Part shown: positions 6,711-13,773 of the stretch, piece after piece
How positions within the stretch are numbered: the first letter of the stretch is position 1
How the letters are laid out: each line of letters opens with the position of its first letter
NCBI GenBank assembly: GCA_003453215.1
Contig: DMMB01000096.1
Location: 1-19,799, forward strand
DNA length: 19,799 nucleotides
DNA from: Oscillospiraceae bacterium
GTDB taxonomy: Bacteria; Bacillota; Clostridia; Oscillospirales; Ruminococcaceae
Direction of reading: 5' to 3'
Made by a program: the position numbers and the translations under genes
The notes under the pieces: model-generated
Seen by the model: only the letters and a program-made list of their open reading frames with translations
Told to the model about the DNA's origin: nothing
Database searches by the model: none

Positions 6711-7532
6711 TTATTTCGGGTTTTCGGCCGGCTGGAACAGCTGACGCAGGGTGGCAGTTACGCCGGCATGGTTGTTATCCGGAGCTCGATAATTCCCATA
6801 TTGCACCATTTGACAGGGAGCATTTTGCATAATATAACTATAAGTGGAATATTGCAGCATTTCTACATCGTTGTAGTAGTCCCCAAAGACCGCTGTTTGC
6901 GCCGGGGAAATACCGGCGGCTTTTTGAATGCGCTGAACCGCCGAGCCTTTTGTAATGCCGAGATTCATCAGATCCACAAAACTGGGATCGGTAAGGCGGG
7001 CGGAAAGGCGCCCTGCACAGGCGGCCTGCAGCACCGGCAGCAGTGTTTCTTCCGCCCGGCCGGGCAGGCAAACCGAAATTTTGAAGATGTCATCCTGCAG
7101 GTCCTCCAGCCGATCGAGCGGGGTAAGGCCGGAATAGACTTTATGGATCTCCCGCGCGATGGCCGGCAGGTGGGCAAAGGGCAGGCTGTAGCTGCCGCGC
7201 GTTCCGCAAAAAACGCAGTGCGCCTGCGGCAGTGTTCGGTGCAGGGTCTCGATGACCGAAACCCAGTGGGAACGCTCCATGATGCTGATAAAAACCGGCT
7301 TCCCCTGCTCCACAATATACGCGCCGTTATCGCACACAAAATTGATTTGTTCGGCCAATGGGCCAAACAGGTGCTTTTGGGTCAGGTAATCCCGGCCGCT
7401 GGCGGTGTAAAAGAGAGCTCCCTGCGCCTTCAGCAGCAGAAGCACCTCTTCCAAATCCTCCGGCAGCTGTTTCTGGTCATTCAGCAGGGTGCCATCCAGA
7501 TCGGAAAAAACAAGACGAATGGGCTGTTTCAT
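6711..7532 (-). CDS. Cof-type HAD phosphatase
   Basis: A 273-residue cytoplasmic HAD-superfamily hydrolase with a large Cof/YidA-type cap. Motif I is DLDGTLL (nucleophile D11, acid D13). Motif II is in TASGRD at 43-48. Motif III is K195 in GITKGSA. Motif IV is GDYYNDVEM at 217-225, which binds Mg2+. Such enzymes usually remove phosphate from sugar phosphates or related small molecules; the cap sequence does not reveal the substrate. It starts 12 bases after the stop of the DeoR-type regulator, with a G-run (7538-7543) as likely ribosome site, so the two are co-transcribed. A role in draining pentose phosphates made by the divergent operon is plausible but inferred only from position. Confidence 0.9.
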   Translation of the reverse strand: MKQPIRLVFSDLDGTLLNDQKQLPEDLEEVLLLLKAQGALFYTASGRDYLTQKHLFGPLAEQINFVCDNGAYIVEQGKPVFISIMERSHWVSVIETLHRTLPQAHCVFCGTRGSYSLPFAHLPAIAREIHKVYSGLTPLDRLEDLQDDIFKISVCLPGRAEETLLPVLQAACAGRLSARLTDPSFVDLMNLGITKGSAVQRIQKAAGISPAQTAVFGDYYNDVEMLQYSTYSYIMQNAPCQMVQYGNYRAPDNNHAGVTATLRQLFQPAENPK

Positions 7533-7544
7533 AGCGGCCCCCCA

Positions 7545-8498
7545 TTATTCTTCTGCCAGATGGATGAGCTGGAGGGCGGAATGGGAATCAATGGCGATGG
7601 TATTCAGGTAGCCGCCGCGGATGGAACCCAGCAGAGGAAGAATTTTGCGGTCGGAGGCCACGCAGGCGCAGCTGATCCGGGCGTTCTTCAGGGCGGTAAG
7701 GGTAATGCCGATGGTGCGGCAATCGTAATCGGGATCGGTCAGCGAGCCATCCATATTAATAAAGTGCGAGCAGATGCAGCCCACCGAACCCTTGCTCTGC
7801 AGGCGGCTCATATCCGCGGGGGTGATGAAACCGGTGCGGCAAAGGCAGTTATTTTCGCTAAGGATACCGATATTGACAAAGGCCACATTAACCGTATTGA
7901 TCTGCTCCATGATGGAACCGATCTTGGAATCGTGCACCAGAAGATCCACGATGATGGAATTTTCGACCATGATGGGACACGGTAGGGTGGATTTGTGGTC
8001 GATGTACATTTTTTCACCGAACTGCCGGATGATCTCATTGGCAAAGTTGGTGGAATCGGCGTTATCCAGGTTGCCGGCAATCTGGACGATGGAGGCATCG
8101 GAATGGGAGGAAACCGGCAGCGCCTTGGCCAATTCCAGCAGCGTATAGCCCCAGGAAACGCCGATGCGGTCCCCATCCTGAACACAATCGGAGAAGAACC
8201 GGGCCGCCGCCGGCGCCATGGCCCGGATATTTTCCCCTTCATCGGAGGAGGCGGTGGGGAAAACCAGTACATTTTTTAGCCCCAGCAGCTTTTTCAGCCG
8301 TTCCTCCAGCACCTGTGTGCTGTCCGATTGCGGCTTGGCAAGGGAAATCTGCACCACGCCCTCCTCCCGCGCTTTGGCCAGCAGACGGGAGATTTTGGGC
8401 CGGGAAAGGCTGAACTGTTCTGAAATTTCGGCCTGGGTGCGGTTTTCCATATAATACATTTTTGCAACTTCGTACATCAGCTGACTATCGTACCCCAT
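7545..8498 (-). CDS. SorC/DeoR-family sugar-phosphate-responsive regulator
   Basis: A 317-residue protein with an N-terminal helix-turn-helix near residues 20-44 (RTQAEISEQFSLSRPKISRLL). A SorC-type sugar-binding domain follows, including DGDRIGVSWGYTLLELAKAL and a C-terminal GSIRGGYLNTIAID segment. This is the architecture of B. subtilis DeoR (about 312 residues), which represses a deoC/nupC/pdp operon and is released by deoxyribose 5-phosphate. Here it lies divergent to an operon holding deoC, deoB and a nucleoside transporter, so the same role is the best inference. The start is chosen by AGAGGA shortly before ATG 8498; an upstream in-frame ATG at 8531 lacks a good site. Transcribed with the HAD gene. 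Confidence 0.9.
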   Translation of the reverse strand: MGYDSQLMYEVAKMYYMENRTQAEISEQFSLSRPKISRLLAKAREEGVVQISLAKPQSDSTQVLEERLKKLLGLKNVLVFPTASSDEGENIRAMAPAAARFFSDCVQDGDRIGVSWGYTLLELAKALPVSSHSDASIVQIAGNLDNADSTNFANEIIRQFGEKMYIDHKSTLPCPIMVENSIIVDLLVHDSKIGSIMEQINTVNVAFVNIGILSENNCLCRTGFITPADMSRLQSKGSVGCICSHFINMDGSLTDPDYDCRTIGITLTALKNARISCACVASDRKILPLLGSIRGGYLNTIAIDSHSALQLIHLAEE

Positions 8499-8553
8499 AA
8501 AACATTCCTCTTTCCTACACGTCCTGTTCACAAGTTTATTTTTCGCTAATACA

Positions 8554-8582
8554 ATAGTAACAAAAAATCAGCGTTAAGTCAA
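8554..8582 (-). promoter_or_regulatory. Promoter of the regulator/HAD operon
   Basis: On the minus strand, TTGACT (8577-8582), a 17-base spacer and TACTAT (8554-8559), the -10 extended by TGT. The predicted start is near 8547. TGTTCACA at 8525-8532 lies in the leader and may be an autoregulatory half-site. Confidence 0.8.
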
Positions 8583-8701
8583 TGAAAATGAAATTATTCT
8601 CTTTTTGTTTGAAGAAAGCAAACGGCTTGGCATCAAATTTTTGGGAGAATTGGTGGAAAATGATGCCGATGACCAATAAAACGGAGCAATCAACGAGACG
8701 T

Positions 8702-8719
8702 TGTGAAATTAATTTCACA
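8702..8719. promoter_or_regulatory. Perfect 18-bp palindrome, probable operator
   Basis: TGTGAAATTAATTTCACA is identical to its reverse complement. It is about 115 bases upstream of the predicted operon start and about 155 from the regulator's start. The arms resemble a CRP site, but the spacing is N8 rather than N6. Confidence 0.6.
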
Positions 8720-8766
8720 TATAGTCGGTATATTTGTCACAATTCTTGTCGAATAATTGTGCGGGC

Positions 8767-8780
8767 GAACAAAAATGTTC
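8767..8780. promoter_or_regulatory. DeoR-like operator candidate
   Basis: GAACA-AAAA-TGTTC, a dyad centred about 60 bases before the predicted operon start. It resembles the B. subtilis DeoR operator (as I recall, ATTGAACAAAATTTCAAT, near -60 to -43 of dra) in the GAACAAAA core, in the TTCA on the right and in position. ATTGAAT at 8798-8804 supplies a possible extra half-site. Confidence 0.5.
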
Positions 8781-8798
8781 ATATTGCAGAAAGATATA

Positions 8799-8827
8799 TT
8801 GAATTTTAGAAATTTATTTCATATAAT
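8799..8827 (+). promoter_or_regulatory. Promoter of the nucleoside operon
   Basis: TTGAAT (8799-8804), a 17-base spacer and TATAAT (8822-8827). The predicted start is near 8834, about 43 bases before the first gene. No second convincing promoter was seen further along the operon. Confidence 0.8.
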
Positions 8828-8876
8828 AAACATCGAAAGGGCTCTTGGTGAACATTATATGAAAGGATTGAAACCT

Positions 8877-9776
8877 ATGGAGAACAAAACGCTTCTTCAC
8901 GGTGCGGCGTCGGAGATCATTACGCCATTTACCGATGACGGCAAAGTGGACTACGATCTGCTGGCGGCGGAATGCGAGTTTATGATCCAGAATGGGATCA
9001 CCGCATTCTTTGTAAACGGCCTGGCCAGCGAAGCCATGATGCTGGGGCTGGAACAGCGTGTGGAAATTGTACGCTGTGTGGTAAATACCACCCGCGGCCG
9101 GATTCCGGTGCTGGGCAACCTGATCTTTAATACGGTGGATCAGGCGGTGGAATGTGTACGCAGATATGAGGAGGCCGGTGTGGATGGGATCTTTATCACG
9201 CCGCCGCTCATCTATAAGTACACCAATGAGGGACTTTACAACTACATTAGCGGCATTGCCCGTTCCACCCAGCTGCCAACCTACCTGTACAATGCCCCGG
9301 AAACCGGCAACAAAATCCCGCCGGAGGTGGTAGCCAGCGTGTTCCGCGATAACCCCAACCTGAAGGGCTATAAGGACAGCACCCAGGATGTTATCCATCT
9401 GCAGACGGTGATGAGCCTGCTGGGCAAGGAACGTCCCATAGAACTGATGGCCGGCAGCGATGCCCAGATCTACGCCACCTGGATGCTGGGCGGCCAGGGC
9501 GTCATTTCGCTGATTACCTGCGTATTCCCCCAGCTGATTGTGGAAATCTGCGATGCGCTGAAAAAAGGCGAGTACGAGCGCGCCAATGAACTGCAGGGGA
9601 AAATCCTGCGGGTGCGCCAGGCGCTGAAGATCGGCCCATTTATGGCGGCCTATAAATATGCTTCCCAGCTGACCGGCACGCCGCTGGGCCGCATGAGATC
9701 CCCGCTGAGCGAACTGAGCGACGCCGAAAAAGAAAAGATCAAAACTCTCCTGAAAAAGGAAGAGATGATTGAATAA
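8877..9776 (+). CDS. DapA/NanA-family class I aldolase, substrate unknown
   Basis: A 299-residue TIM-barrel protein of the dihydrodipicolinate synthase/N-acetylneuraminate lyase family. The Schiff-base lysine is K166 in LKGYKDST, and the catalytic tyrosine is Y138 in YLYNAP. The family's pyruvate-carboxylate motif (GTTGE in DapA, GSTGE in NanA) reads GLASE here (48-52). The DapA TPYYNRP segment is TPPLIYKY, and the arginine after the YNxP motif is missing. It is therefore unlikely to be DapA or NanA. It heads the operon, directly before deoC. The start is set by AAAGGA nine bases before ATG 8877; longer in-frame starts at 8757 and 8859 lie upstream of the predicted transcript or lack a well-spaced site. 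Confidence 0.88.
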   Translation: MENKTLLHGAASEIITPFTDDGKVDYDLLAAECEFMIQNGITAFFVNGLASEAMMLGLEQRVEIVRCVVNTTRGRIPVLGNLIFNTVDQAVECVRRYEEAGVDGIFITPPLIYKYTNEGLYNYISGIARSTQLPTYLYNAPETGNKIPPEVVASVFRDNPNLKGYKDSTQDVIHLQTVMSLLGKERPIELMAGSDAQIYATWMLGGQGVISLITCVFPQLIVEICDALKKGEYERANELQGKILRVRQALKIGPFMAAYKYASQLTGTPLGRMRSPLSELSDAEKEKIKTLLKKEEMIE

Positions 9777-9790
9777 ACAGGAGGTAGAAA

Positions 9791-10450
9791 ATGAATAAAA
9801 AAACCCTGGCAAAGATGATGGACCACACCCTGCTGAAGGCGACGGCCACCCCCGCGCAGATTGAACAGCTGTGCGCCGAGGCCCGGCAGATCGATTCCGC
9901 TTCGGTGTGCGTCAATCCTTACTATGTTCCGCTGGCCAAAAAGCTGCTGGCTGGCAGCGATGTCAAGGTCTGCACCGTCATCGGCTTCCCTCTGGGCGCC
10001 AATACCAGCGAGACCAAGGCCTTTGAAACGGCAGATGCCATTGCAAAGGGTGCGCAGGAAGTGGATATGGTCATCAATGTAGGCGCGCTGCTGGCCGGTG
10101 ATGAAGCGACGGTGCTGGAAGATATGAAGGCGGTAGTAAAGGCCGCCAACGGCACGCTGGTCAAGGTCATCATTGAAACCTGCTACCTGAATGACGAGCA
10201 GAAAAAGACCGCCTGCCGCCTGGCGATGGAAGCCGGCGCAGATTTTGTAAAGACCTCCACCGGCTTTGGAACCGGCGGCGCTACCCCGGCCGATGTGGCC
10301 CTGATGAGAAGCGTTGTGGGCGATAAGCTGCAGGTCAAAGCCTCCGGCGGCATCCGCACCTACGAGGACGCGATGGCGGTCGTGGAAGCTTCCGCCGACC
10401 GGCTGGGCGTCAGCGCCAGCCTGGCTATTCTGGAGGGAGCAGAGGACTAA
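9791..10450 (+). CDS. deoC: Deoxyribose-phosphate aldolase
   Basis: Splits 2-deoxyribose 5-phosphate into acetaldehyde and glyceraldehyde 3-phosphate. At 219 residues it has the Bacillus/Clostridium length. The Schiff-base lysine is K154 in FVKTSTGFGTGGAT. The proton-relay lysine is K183 in QVKASGGIRT, and the matching aspartate is D92 in EVDMVINVGAL. AGGAGG lies just before the start. It begins 14 bases after the aldolase-like gene and ends 3 bases before the amidohydrolase gene. Its presence marks the operon as one for deoxynucleosides, with carbon fed into glycolysis. Confidence 0.97.
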   Translation: MNKKTLAKMMDHTLLKATATPAQIEQLCAEARQIDSASVCVNPYYVPLAKKLLAGSDVKVCTVIGFPLGANTSETKAFETADAIAKGAQEVDMVINVGALLAGDEATVLEDMKAVVKAANGTLVKVIIETCYLNDEQKKTACRLAMEAGADFVKTSTGFGTGGATPADVALMRSVVGDKLQVKASGGIRTYEDAMAVVEASADRLGVSASLAILEGAED

Positions 10451-10453
10451 AAG

Positions 10454-11770
10454 ATGTTTGATACCGTTATCTCCGGCGGTTTGCTGGTTTCGGCACACAA
10501 TGGCTACCGGCCCTTTTACGGCAGCATAGGGGTGACCGATGGAAAAATAGAACTGGTGACCGAAAAACAGCTGACGGCGCAGGATGGCCGGGAATATATC
10601 GATGCGGCCGGCCGCATTGTGATGCCGGGGCTCATCAATGCCCACTGCCATGGCGACATGGCGGCAGCCCGCGGGCTGGGCGATGGCATGACCCTGGCGG
10701 AGCAGATGAAGTTCTTTGGAGAGCGGGGCTGGTTCTTTTCGGTGCTGACACCGCAGGACCGTTACTATGCCCGCCAGCAGACCTACTGCGAAGCCATGCT
10801 GAGCGGTACCACCACTCTGGTGGAAAATATGTACTGGAGCCTGGGCGAAAATTCGGTAAAGGCCTTTGCCGAAACGGGGCTGCGGGGGGCGCCGGCGGAG
10901 GACATCCGCTACGACTTTATGCAGTCCGATGCCTTCCTGACGCAGGAAATGCTGGACGAGCTGGTTCGCCTGTGCCGGGAAAAAGACTGCATCCCGGTAC
11001 TGGGTACCCTGCCGGAGGAGGAATTTACCGACAGCCGGCTGAAAACCGCCGCCAAAACGGTGGCAATGGGCGGGTGCGGCTTTACCAGTCACCTTTCCGA
11101 AACCCCGTGGCGGTTCCAGTATGCCAAAGAACACTTTGGCCAAAGCCCGGTACAGGTACTGCGGCAGTACGGCCTGCTGAATGAGCGGTACTTTGGCTCC
11201 CACGGCGTTTATCTGGAGGAAGAGGACATAGAAACATTGGCGCAGTACCGCTGCAGCGTGGTCAATACCCCGCTGTGCGAACTGAAAATTGCCGATGGCC
11301 TGGCGCCGATCCGCCGCCTGTGCGACCGCGGTGTCAACGTGGCGCTGGGCACCGATGGCGCCATGTGGAACAACAGCAACGATATTTTCCGGGAAATGAA
11401 ATGCATGGCACTGGCGCACAATCTGCAGAAGGGTACGCCGGCCTTTACCCCGCGGGAGATCCTGGACATGGCGACCATAAACGGCGCCAAGGCCCTGGGG
11501 ATTGAGCGCGAAACCGGAACGCTGGAGCCCGGCAAGCGGGCAGATATTATCCTGATCGATGCCGAAGCCCCACACATGACGCCGCTGCATACCGGAGAAA
11601 AAGAAAATATCACCTCGGCACTGGTCTTCTGTGCCTGCGGGCGGGATGTCACCGATGTGATGATCGGCGGCCGCCTGACGGTACGGGACCGAAAAATAAC
11701 CACCTGCAACCTGCGTAAGATCCAGGAATATGTAAAAGACTCCTCCCAGCGAGTGAGACAAACATTATAA
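10454..11770 (+). CDS. Amidohydrolase of the MTA/SAH deaminase type
   Basis: A 438-residue metal-dependent hydrolase, probably removing the amino group of a purine nucleoside or base. The metal site is visible as H64-C-H66 (after MPGLINA), H213 in FTSHLSE, H250 in GSHGVYL and D301 in LGTDG. E216, three residues after H213, fits the catalytic glutamate. C-terminal LEPGKRADIILID is typical. The family's usual NPxSNxKLASG stretch reads NTPLCELKIADG (271-282), with Ser-Asn replaced by Cys-Glu, so specificity may differ from known members. A GAGGA ribosome site overlaps the end of deoC. Given the transporter and phosphorylases beside it, adenosine-type or cytidine-like deamination is likely, but the exact substrate is not shown. 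Confidence 0.88.
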   Translation: MFDTVISGGLLVSAHNGYRPFYGSIGVTDGKIELVTEKQLTAQDGREYIDAAGRIVMPGLINAHCHGDMAAARGLGDGMTLAEQMKFFGERGWFFSVLTPQDRYYARQQTYCEAMLSGTTTLVENMYWSLGENSVKAFAETGLRGAPAEDIRYDFMQSDAFLTQEMLDELVRLCREKDCIPVLGTLPEEEFTDSRLKTAAKTVAMGGCGFTSHLSETPWRFQYAKEHFGQSPVQVLRQYGLLNERYFGSHGVYLEEEDIETLAQYRCSVVNTPLCELKIADGLAPIRRLCDRGVNVALGTDGAMWNNSNDIFREMKCMALAHNLQKGTPAFTPREILDMATINGAKALGIERETGTLEPGKRADIILIDAEAPHMTPLHTGEKENITSALVFCACGRDVTDVMIGGRLTVRDRKITTCNLRKIQEYVKDSSQRVRQTL

Positions 11771-11786
11771 AAAGGAGAAATAGACC

Positions 11787-12863
11787 ATGAAAAAGTTTAT
11801 TAGCCTGTTTTTATCCCTGATTTTTATCCTTAGCATGGTAGCCTGCGGCAATGAGCCCGCCAACAACAATAATAACAATAACGAGGGAGATTCCTCTAAG
11901 CGTGTGGTACTGATCGGCAACCAGAAGTTTGGCGATAAGGGCCCGATGGACGACATGGCTGCCGGCGGCGACCGCGCTGCGGCTGATTACGGTTTGGATT
12001 TTAAGAAGATGGAATCCACACCCGCCCGTTTTGAGGATGACATCCGCACCATGGCCCGCGAGGGTTACGGCCTTATCATCACCACCTTCCCCTATATGTC
12101 CGAAGCCACCAAGCTGGTCGCCAAGGAATACCCCGATGTAAAGTTTGCCGCCGTATTCCAGAGCATCAATACCCCCGAGGATTCCGTTGCCAACCTGTGG
12201 GACAGCCTGTTCCTGGGCCAGACCACCCTGTATGTTGATGGCTACATGGCGGGCCTTGCCACCAAGACCAATAAGATCGGCCTCATCATCGGCGGTGAGG
12301 AGCCTTCCCCCAATGCCGAGGGCAACGGCTTTATGCAGGGCGTTTATGCCGCCAATCCCGATGCAACCGTAGAATTTGCCTATGCCAGCTATGAAGATAC
12401 CGCCAAGGTAAAAGAAGTAGCTCTGGCCATGATTGAAAAAGGCTGCGACTTTATCCAGGGCGATTGCGGCTCCGCCGACTCCGGCATCATCGAAGCCATC
12501 AATGAGACCAAGGATCGCAACGTGATGGCATTCAGCGTTATCTGCGATTTCACCTCTGCCAGCGATAACTTCTGCGGTTCCATCGGCATGGGTTACGGCG
12601 ATTGCGTTTACGATGCCATGAAGTACTTTGCCGAGGGCAACTTCCCCGGCGGCACCCAGGGTATCCGCGATATTACCAATAACGGCTACTACCTGGATTG
12701 GCCCACCTACGAAGCCTTTGCTCAGCGCAGCGAAGAATACGGCGAAGCCTATGCAGCGGCGATTGAAGAGGGCAAAAAGATTGAACAGAGCATCAAGGAT
12801 GGCACCCTGGTGATTGAGTACAATCCCGAGGTTCCCAACTGGAAGCAGATCAGCGGTAAGTAA
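11787..12863 (+). CDS. BMP-family nucleoside-binding lipoprotein
   Basis: Extracellular substrate-binding component of the ABC importer encoded downstream. The signal peptide (residues 1-19) ends in a lipobox with C20 (SMVAC), so it should be lipid-anchored. A seven-asparagine run within an N/E/D/S-rich linker follows. The BMP/PnrA fold begins at VVLIGNQKFGDKG and includes the VDGYMAGLAT and DFIQGDCGSADSGIIEA segments. Length 358 is normal. BMP proteins such as PnrA and the NupN type bind purine or general nucleosides. It has a strong AAGGAG ribosome site and is followed by a stem-loop that may raise its level relative to the transporter. Confidence 0.94.
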   Translation: MKKFISLFLSLIFILSMVACGNEPANNNNNNNEGDSSKRVVLIGNQKFGDKGPMDDMAAGGDRAAADYGLDFKKMESTPARFEDDIRTMAREGYGLIITTFPYMSEATKLVAKEYPDVKFAAVFQSINTPEDSVANLWDSLFLGQTTLYVDGYMAGLATKTNKIGLIIGGEEPSPNAEGNGFMQGVYAANPDATVEFAYASYEDTAKVKEVALAMIEKGCDFIQGDCGSADSGIIEAINETKDRNVMAFSVICDFTSASDNFCGSIGMGYGDCVYDAMKYFAEGNFPGGTQGIRDITNNGYYLDWPTYEAFAQRSEEYGEAYAAAIEEGKKIEQSIKDGTLVIEYNPEVPNWKQISGK

Positions 12864-12876
12864 TCCATCCCAAAAT

Positions 12877-12908
12877 AAGCGGCGGGCAAGCAAGATTGCC
12901 TGCCGCTT
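12877..12908 (+). other. Intra-operon stem-loop after the binding-protein gene
   Basis: A 12-bp stem, AAGCGGCGGGCA (12877-12888) against TGCCTGCCGCTT (12897-12908), with one G-U pair and an 8-base loop. It is followed by an A-rich tail, not a T-run, so termination should be weak. It fits an mRNA 3'-end stabiliser or processing site like those after other solute-binding protein genes. Confidence 0.7.
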
Positions 12909-12935
12909 GCAAACAAAAAAGGAGGTTCTTTAGAG

Positions 12936-13751
12936 ATGGCGGAAAATAAAAAATCCCAGGCAACGGCCCCTACCGTAGGCGATAAGGTTTACCACCTGCG
13001 GCTGGCCAAGGGCGAAATTTCCCCCTATGTAGTCATTCCCGGGGATCAGAATGCTTCCCGGTACTTCGATAATATCTGGCAGGATGCCCACCAGATCGCC
13101 TATAACCGCGAATACAAAACGGTGGTAGGAAAATACGAAGGCATGGATATTGCCATGACCTCCACCGGCATTGGCTGCCAGCCGGCCGAAATCTGCGTAA
13201 ACGAGCTGAAAAAAGTGGGCGCCCATACCTGCATCAAGGTGGGCGTGGCCGAAAGCATCCGCGAGGATTTGAATGTCGGCGATATTATCATTCCCTTTGC
13301 CTGTATGCGCCGCGGCGGTGCCGTGACCCACTATGTTCAGCCGGAATTCCCCGCTTTCTGTGCGCCGGAGGTCACAAAGATTCTTATCCGGGCCTGCGAG
13401 GAACTGGGTTACAAGTACACCCTGGGTGTCGTTTGCTCCATCAGCTCCTATTACATCGGCCAGGAACGCCCCCTGAACGGCAATGAAAACAGCTATTGGC
13501 CCAAAAAGAACGAGGGCCTCATCGAACACCTGCAGAACAGCCGCGTTTCCGCCATTGATATGGAAACGGCGGGTATCCTCATTATGGGTTATCTGCATGG
13601 CCTGCGCATGGGCGCGGTGCTGGGCATCAATGCCAGCCGCGTCACCGGCGAATGGGAAGATGAAACCGGCGAAGAAAAGGCCTGCCGCGTGGCCAGCCGC
13701 GCGCTGAAGCTGCTGAAAGAAATGGATGAATTCAAAAAGGCTGCCAAGTAA
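12936..13751 (+). CDS. Uridine phosphorylase-family paralogue 1, altered phosphate site
   Basis: A 271-residue protein of the PNP/UDP phosphorylase family. Compared with E. coli Udp, it keeps H20 (H8, donated across the dimer), R58 (R48), Y172/Q176/R178 (F162/Q166/R168, base site) and M209-E210 (M197-E198, ribose). It lacks the phosphate ligands: R30 aligns with A40, R91 with K101 and T94 with A105 (LRIGTTGAI against IKVGVAESI). Both paralogues carry an insert ending in SYWP after the base-binding loop. A GGAGG site lies 10 bases before the start. It may be a hydrolase, act on another acceptor, or be a partner subunit of the next gene's product. Confidence 0.88.
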   Translation: MAENKKSQATAPTVGDKVYHLRLAKGEISPYVVIPGDQNASRYFDNIWQDAHQIAYNREYKTVVGKYEGMDIAMTSTGIGCQPAEICVNELKKVGAHTCIKVGVAESIREDLNVGDIIIPFACMRRGGAVTHYVQPEFPAFCAPEVTKILIRACEELGYKYTLGVVCSISSYYIGQERPLNGNENSYWPKKNEGLIEHLQNSRVSAIDMETAGILIMGYLHGLRMGAVLGINASRVTGEWEDETGEEKACRVASRALKLLKEMDEFKKAAK

Positions 13752-13773
13752 GCAGAGAAAGAGGTGAAACGAT

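Larger units (their letters stand above)
8499..8876. promoter_or_regulatory. Divergent control region of the nucleoside locus
   Basis: An AT-rich 378-base stretch without a credible gene, between the regulator and the aldolase gene. It carries a consensus promoter on each strand. It also holds a perfect 18-bp palindrome (8702-8719) and further dyads at 8691-8703 (CAACG-AGA-CGTTG), 8738-8761 (CACAATT...AATTGTG) and 8767-8780. TGTTCA or its complement recurs at 8525-8530, 8776-8781 and 8849-8854. Confidence 0.85.

Noticed and set aside
8702..8719. CRP/Fnr-type site
   Set aside because: The arms look like TGTGA/TCACA, but the spacer is 8 rather than 6 bases, and cAMP-CRP control is not expected in this type of organism.
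11862..11883. Asparagine-codon repeat in the lipoprotein as a phase-variable tract
   Set aside because: It is a mix of AAC and AAT codons keeping a flexible linker in frame; not a uniform slippage tract.
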